From: Vulcanisaeta distributa JCM 11216
GTDB lineage: Archaea; Thermoproteota; Thermoprotei; Thermoproteales; Thermocladiaceae
Direction of reading: 5' to 3'
Length of the DNA: 64,000 nt
NCBI RefSeq assembly: GCF_001315985.1
Contig: NZ_BBBI01000009.1
Coordinates: 1 to 64,000 of the forward strand
The notes under the pieces were generated by a model. The model was not told the origin of the DNA, searched no databases, and was given only the letters and a program-made list of their open reading frames with translations. Position 1 is the stretch's first letter. Each line of letters begins with the position of its first letter. Shown piece after piece: positions 60,275 through 64,000 of the stretch. A program made the translations under genes and the position numbers.

Positions 60275-60308
60275 CCGTAGGTCCCGGGTTCAAATCCCGG
60301 CGGCGCCA
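60275..60308 (+). repeat. tRNA-Asn 3'-half copy without intron
   Basis: CCGTAGGTCCCG joined directly to GGTTCAAATCCCGG and CGGCGCCA. It matches the 3' half of the tRNA-Asn at 57.5 kb with the intron removed and the acceptor end shortened by GCG. Same orientation, 2.8 kb away. It has no matching 5' half nearby. It has the form expected of an att copy at the far end of an element inserted in tRNA-Asn. Confidence 0.6.
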
Positions 60309-60402
60309 AAAGCGCGTTCAATCCCTCCTAACCATACCATGAAATTAATGCTTTTTATTATGGAAGTTTATGCTTGTTGATTGAGGTGATTGTAACGATT
60401 AT

Positions 60403-60945
60403 TTACCATTTATGTGGTTCTGCTTCGCCTGTGGCTATGGTCTTTAGTCTTTCTATTCCGTTTATCTTCCTTATTATTTCAGCCACTGATTTTGGTACGA
60501 GACTTTCCCATTCGGGATCATCTTTAAGCATTAATTCCCTAATCCTTGTGGAGTTATACTTCTGCCTATCATAAAGTGGTTGCTGCTTTACCTCAATGCC
60601 TGTCTCCCTGAGTAACATGGCCACGAATGGATTGCCAGTGTAGGCCACTTGGAATGGTGGTACGTATGACCTTAAGTAACCAAACCACGCAGCATTATTC
60701 TCAATATTGGGTATTGGCACTATTATCACCCTTGACAAATCCACGCCACCCTCCCTCAAAGCCTCCCTTAGCATCCAAATTCTTTCCCCCCCAACCGTGA
60801 ATGGGTCCTTAATTATGTAATTGAATTGTGCGGAACCAATCACTACCACCAACTCATCAACCTCATTGAGTATATCCCTCACCGCCCAAACATGGCCCCC
60901 CCAGTGCGGTGGCTGGAACCTGCCAATGAAGAGACCTCTGGTCAT
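60403..60945 (-). CDS. nadM: Nicotinamide-nucleotide adenylyltransferase (archaeal NadM)
   Basis: Makes NAD+ from NMN and ATP. About 180 residues from ATG 60945. The nucleotidyl-transfer motif reads GRFQPPHWGGHVWAVRDIL; the family needs HxGH, so the C7 at 60896-60902 inserts a glycine in the active site motif. Similarly PFTVGGERIWML normally has one glycine (C7 at 60786-60792). The second motif is NSTRIRELM, the ISSTxxR region. The enzyme would not work with the written HWGGH, which argues for a run-length error. Confidence 0.9.
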   Translation of the reverse strand: MTRGLFIGRFQPPHWGGHVWAVRDILNEVDELVVVIGSAQFNYIIKDPFTVGGERIWMLREALREGGVDLSRVIIVPIPNIENNAAWFGYLRSYVPPFQVAYTGNPFVAMLLRETGIEVKQQPLYDRQKYNSTRIRELMLKDDPEWESLVPKSVAEIIRKINGIERLKTIATGEAEPHKW

Positions 60946-61119
60946 TGAATTCACATGTTCATTAAATTTAGTGGTATTAAGCCTTTTATTGTTAATAATG
61001 GCGCCCCCCCTAGTTTTATAGCTATCTATTAAGAACTCGACAGTTGACTAACACCTTAAACCTAATTAAACTATATACTAGGATAGTATTTAAATAAGTG
61101 ACTGTAGGGTTAAGGACGT

Positions 61120-62327
61120 ATGAGCGAGGAAGTTAAGGAGGTTAAGATTGAGACAAGTGGTAAAGTTATTCAAAGCCCATGTGGGCCTATAATTCACGGT
61201 CTTGAGGATGTTCTCGTAAAGACTACTACCATAAGCGATATTGATGGTAAAAACGGTATCCTTTGGTACAGGGGGGGCTATAGGATCGATGACCTAGCCA
61301 AGTACTCAACCTTCGAGGAAGTTGCATACCTAATACTATATGGCAGGTTACCCAATAAGAAGGAGCTTGATGACTTCAAGGCATTACTAGCATCATACAG
61401 GGACCTACCCAATGAAGTTTATTCAGTAGTAACAACCCTGGGTAAGGCCAAGGCTCACCCAATGCTTGCCCTAGAGGCCGGCGTGGCTGCCCTAGGGGGG
61501 GCATTTGATGAGAACCCAAGTGATTATAGCAAAGAGGCCAATCTCAAGAGGGCTGTTAAGTTAACGTCAGCCCTACCAATAATGATAGCTGCACACTACA
61601 GGGCCAGTAGGGGGGGCCTAGACCTTGTTAAGCCCAGGAAGGATTTGAGCCACGCCGCCAACTTCCTCTACATGATGTTTGGGAAGGAGCCTGATGAAAC
61701 ATCAACAAAGGCAATAGACCTATACCTAGTCCTCCACATCGACCATGAGGTACCCGCATCGACGTTCGCGACGTTAGTCGCAATATCAACATGGACAGAC
61801 CTATACTCGGCGATAGCGGCTGGCATTGCCACACTGAAGGGCCCACTCCACGGTGGCGCGAATGAGGCCGCAATGAAGCAGTACCTGGAGATTGGGAAGC
61901 CCGAGAACGCCAGGCCATATGTGGAGAAACTGCTTGCCGAGGGTAAGAGGTTAATGGGCGTTGGCCATAGGGTGTACAAGGCCTATGACCCAAGGGCCAG
62001 GATATACAAGGAACTCGTCAAGCAATTAAGTGAGGCTAAGGGTAATATGACGTGGTATAGGATCGCCGAGGAGGTGGAGAAGGTGGTCCTCGAGAAGTTG
62101 GCCCCCCCAAGAAGCTTTATCCAAACATTGACTTCTGGAGTGGCATAGCCATGTATCTGCTCGGAATACCCTATGAATACTACACGCCAATATTCGCGAT
62201 GTCAAGGGTCGTTGGATGGTCCGCCCACGCCATAGAGTACCTAGACCAACACAGACTGTTTAGGCCTAGGGCATGCTATACAGGTCCTCATGACGTGCCC
62301 TATGTACCCATTGATAAGAGACAATAA
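61120..62327 (+). CDS. gltA: Citrate synthase (3' end frame broken)
   Basis: About 400 residues. First enzyme of the citric acid cycle. LEDVLVKTTTISDIDGKNGI opens it; IHGL and LWYRGGYRIDDLAKYSTFEE follow. Catalytic residues lie in GPLHGGANEAAMKQYL, GVGHRVYKAYDPRA and, after repair, DFWSGIAMYLLGIP. The break is at C7 62102-62108: five gives LAPKKLYPNID and continues to the stop at 62327. G7 tracts at 61270, 61495 and 61610 keep the frame but add glycine in YRGY, LGA and SRGL. A strong AT-rich promoter precedes it (TTTAAATAAG at about 61090). Confidence 0.95.
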
Positions 62328-62381
62328 TGAACCTTCGTTGGTAAAAAGTGTTAAAAGGCATTATTTCATTAATCGATTTCA

Positions 62382-62609
62382 ATGAGCAATAATGAATTAT
62401 TAAAGGAATTGAAAAGCATGCAGTCCGGCCTAAGGGGATTGGCTGCCAGGGCCGTGATTAATTACATAGTGACTGAGTTTAATGAGATTAACTCGGTAAC
62501 TAAAGATGAATTTAATGTCATACTACGTAATGCCCTAAACCTAATAGAGATCGAGGAGGTTGACATCCGTAGGGTTAAGGAGTTTATTGAAAAGATGATT
62601 ACTCGATGA
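62382..62609 (+). CDS. Small unknown helical protein (75 residues)
   Basis: MSNNELLKELKSMQSGLRGL at the start and IEEVDIRRVKEFIEKMITR at the end; helical throughout. No family recognised. Its stop overlaps the next start (ATGA at 62606), so the two are coupled. Confidence 0.5.
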   Translation: MSNNELLKELKSMQSGLRGLAARAVINYIVTEFNEINSVTKDEFNVILRNALNLIEIEEVDIRRVKEFIEKMITR

Positions 62610-62988
62610 GCCTAGTATACTTAATTAAATGGAGGGAATGCCTTGATAACGTTATTAAGAATAGAGATGTAAACATAATCAATCTAAGTGGTGAGGGGGG
62701 GCGCTCGTAATGATAGATGATGATGCAGATTTCGTGAATGAAGCCCTTGATAACGGGTGCACGGCATACGCCAGGTATTACAGGTTTAGGTTAATTAAGT
62801 TAGGTAATTTAGAACATGCTCAGAGAGAAATCAAGCCCCTTGATATCTGGATTGAGAATAATACGCTCAACATAATCATTAACCCATTAAGACTCAGCAC
62901 ATTCGATATCGCCAAAATTCTTTATGACTTAAACTTTGAACTGGAGTTAATAAGTGAAGATGATGTTGAATATATAAAAAATAAATAA
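62606..62988 (+). CDS. Unknown protein (about 126 residues, frame broken)
   Basis: MSLVYLIKWRECLDNVIKN is the start. G7 at 62695-62701 breaks the frame; five gives NLSGEGALVMIDDDADFVNE, which continues to the stop at 62988. The second half has acidic and aromatic residues (ARYYRFRLIKLGNLEHAQRE). I do not recognise it. Confidence 0.45.
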
Positions 62989-63012
62989 TATTTATTTTAT
63001 TTCTCATCCTAT

Positions 63013-63055
63013 TTTTAAAAATTATTCTACATAGGACATAGAATAATTTTTAAAA
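63013..63055. promoter_or_regulatory. Long perfect inverted repeat
   Basis: Arms TTTTAAAAATTATTCT (63013-63028) and AGAATAATTTTTAAAA (63040-63055) are perfect complements, and A63029 pairs with T63039. The spacer is 9-11 nt. It lies 20 bp before the start of the small gene at 63076. It could be an operator for a dimeric regulator, a terminator of the upstream pair, or an element end. Confidence 0.75.
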
Positions 63056-63075
63056 CTATATCTTGTATACACGGA

Positions 63076-63321
63076 ATGATGACTAACCCAAAGTATAAAG
63101 AAGTAGAAGTATTAGACTTAAAGGATTATATGGCGATTGGATATTGTCATATTATTTTTTCTCCACAAGAGCTAAAAAGAAAATTTGATTTTATTAAAGA
63201 ATTTGAAATAGAATCTGCTGAGAGCAGTGATAATATTTTGAGAGTTATAAAGCTCAATGATGGAGAGTTAATATATCATAAGAATGGAAAGATTGAAATA
63301 AAATTAAGCAAAATAGAGTGA
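63076..63321 (+). CDS. Small protein before a radical SAM gene (81 residues)
   Basis: MMTNPKYKEVEVLDLKDYM then IIFSPQELKRKFDFIKEFEI. A-rich codons unlike the rest of the window. It is 6 bp upstream of the radical SAM gene, so it may be a peptide substrate, a PqqD-like binding protein or another partner. No sequence motif decides this. Confidence 0.5.
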   Translation: MMTNPKYKEVEVLDLKDYMAIGYCHIIFSPQELKRKFDFIKEFEIESAESSDNILRVIKLNDGELIYHKNGKIEIKLSKIE

Positions 63322-63327
63322 GCAATA

Positions 63328-64000
63328 ATGAATTCAAAAAGTGCTATCCCGCCTCTTGAAATAATGCTTATTTACATAACAAGGCGTTGTAATTTAACAT
63401 GTCCTCATTGCTTTGTTCCTACAATCAGTATTAAAAATAAAGAGGAGGATAAAGATGAAGTAAGTTTTAATGAACTTACGAAAGCTATTATCGAGGCGTC
63501 ATCACTAGGTTTAAAATATGTGAAAATAACAGGAGGCGAACCTTTCGTAAGAAAAGATTTAGTATTAAAAGTAACAAAATTCTGTGCGGAACAAAATATA
63601 TTTGTAAGTTATGATACTAATGCCACATTATTAGATGAACAAGATATAAAAACTATAGCCAAATTAGGTAACGTTAAACGTGTAGCGGTAAGTCTCGATT
63701 ATTCATCACCAATAAAGTTTGACACATTTAGAGGATTAAATGGTGCATATAATAAAGTAATTAATAATATAAAACTATTTAAAACTTATGGAATAGATGT
63801 CTTAATAATGGCATCAATCTATGAAGATAACTTATGATGATATTCTAAATCTTGTTACTTTAGCAAGAGAGCTTGATAGTAAAATATTATTACAGCCGAT
63901 TTTACCGCTTGGAAGAGCCAAAGTATTGCTTAAAGATAAGTTAATAATAAAATTAAATAAAGATAAAACTATAAACTTAGTAAATAAATTTATTGAAACT
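63328..64000 (+). CDS. Radical SAM enzyme, SPASM/peptide-modifying type (cut by window end; frame broken)
   Basis: Starts MNSKSAIPPLEIMLIYITRR. The cluster motif is RRCNLTCPHCFVP (C-x3-C-x2-C), followed by VKITGGEPFVRKDL with the SAM-binding GGEP and VAVSLDYSSP. After residue 165 the frame breaks near 63812 and continues with KITYDDILNLVTLARELDSK and LLQPILPLGRAKVL to the window edge. This break is not at a G or C run. A C-terminal cluster domain would lie beyond the window. Possible substrates are a peptide from the small gene upstream or heme-type cofactors. The gene is much richer in AT than its neighbours, suggesting transfer. Confidence 0.75.

Noticed and set aside
1-62988. Phase variation by poly-G tracts
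   Set aside because: Tracts lie in housekeeping genes such as gltA, glmS, rps13 and nadM, and in spacers, with a fixed length of seven. Phase variation affects few surface genes and gives a spread of lengths.
1-62988. Widespread pseudogenes
   Set aside because: Both sides of almost every break are well conserved in the same order, and one run-length change restores full-length proteins.
1-64000. CRISPR array
   Set aside because: No regularly spaced repeats of 24-37 bp were seen.

Overview
The window looks like the chromosome of a hyperthermophilic crenarchaeon of the order Thermoproteales, most like Vulcanisaeta or Caldivirga (order well supported, genus inferred). The signs are eS26 and uS13 ribosomal proteins, Nep1, TiaS, KptA, a class I CCA enzyme, crenarchaeal PolB1 and PCNA, PaREP1- and PaRep2b-type proteins, a ThermoDBP-like protein, a tRNA-Asn with an intron outside the anticodon loop, and TATA boxes 24-30 nt before start codons (leaderless transcription).

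Reading caveat. G and C homopolymers are abnormal. By my reading about one hundred runs are exactly 7 long, with very few of 5 or 6. Where the protein family is known, the correct run is usually 4 (the 7 then adds one glycine or proline) or 5 (the 7 then breaks the frame). About half of the genes are split by such indels. I merged the pieces and treat the breaks as probable sequence errors, not pseudogenes, unless stated.

Layout. 1-4.5 kb: accessory block with an RHH regulator behind three AATGCATT sites, a SWIM zinc-finger protein and several unrecognised membrane proteins, closed at 4619-4687 by a copy of the promoter plus 5' half of the tRNA-Ala gene at 18.6 kb. 4.7-18.6 kb: KptA, a two-subunit CoA-transferase, MoaD-like protein, Nudix, acylphosphatase, Ser/Thr kinase facing an FHA protein, eS26, AmrS-type radical SAM enzyme, molybdopterin oxidoreductase, FAD oxidoreductase, amidohydrolase, PaREP1, tRNA-Ala. 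18.7-29 kb: GNAT, Clp1-like RNA kinase, glycerate kinase, translin-like protein, APC permease, SagB-like nitroreductase, ThermoDBP-like protein, DUF211 plus CCC1-like protein, Trm112-like protein, succinate dehydrogenase flavoprotein. 29-43 kb: coiled-coil protein, DUF373, tRNA G10 methyltransferase, hexulose-phosphate synthase, CCA enzyme, helical-repeat protein, nucleotide-sugar enzymes, uS13, Nep1, GlmS with a GlmU-like partner. 43-57 kb: PCNA and PolB with acidic N-terminal tails, TiaS, phosphomevalonate dehydratase large subunit, a cobyric-acid-synthase-like protein with swapped domain order, CPBP protease, CDP-alcohol phosphatidyltransferase, PadR, glutamate dehydrogenase, flavodiiron protein. 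57.4-60.3 kb: a tRNA-associated accessory segment (tRNA-Asn, PaRep2b-like gene, tRNA fragments). 60.4-63 kb: NadM, citrate synthase, small unknown genes. From 63.0 kb the base composition becomes much richer in AT and a hairpin precedes a small protein and a radical SAM enzyme cut by the window edge.

Themes. RNA processing is prominent (KptA, Clp1-like kinase, CCA enzyme, TiaS, G10 methyltransferase, Nep1, translin), as are central carbon and nitrogen metabolism (citrate synthase, SdhA, GDH, glycerate kinase, HPS) and hexosamine supply for glycans (GlmS, GlmU-like, NDP-sugar pyrophosphorylase).
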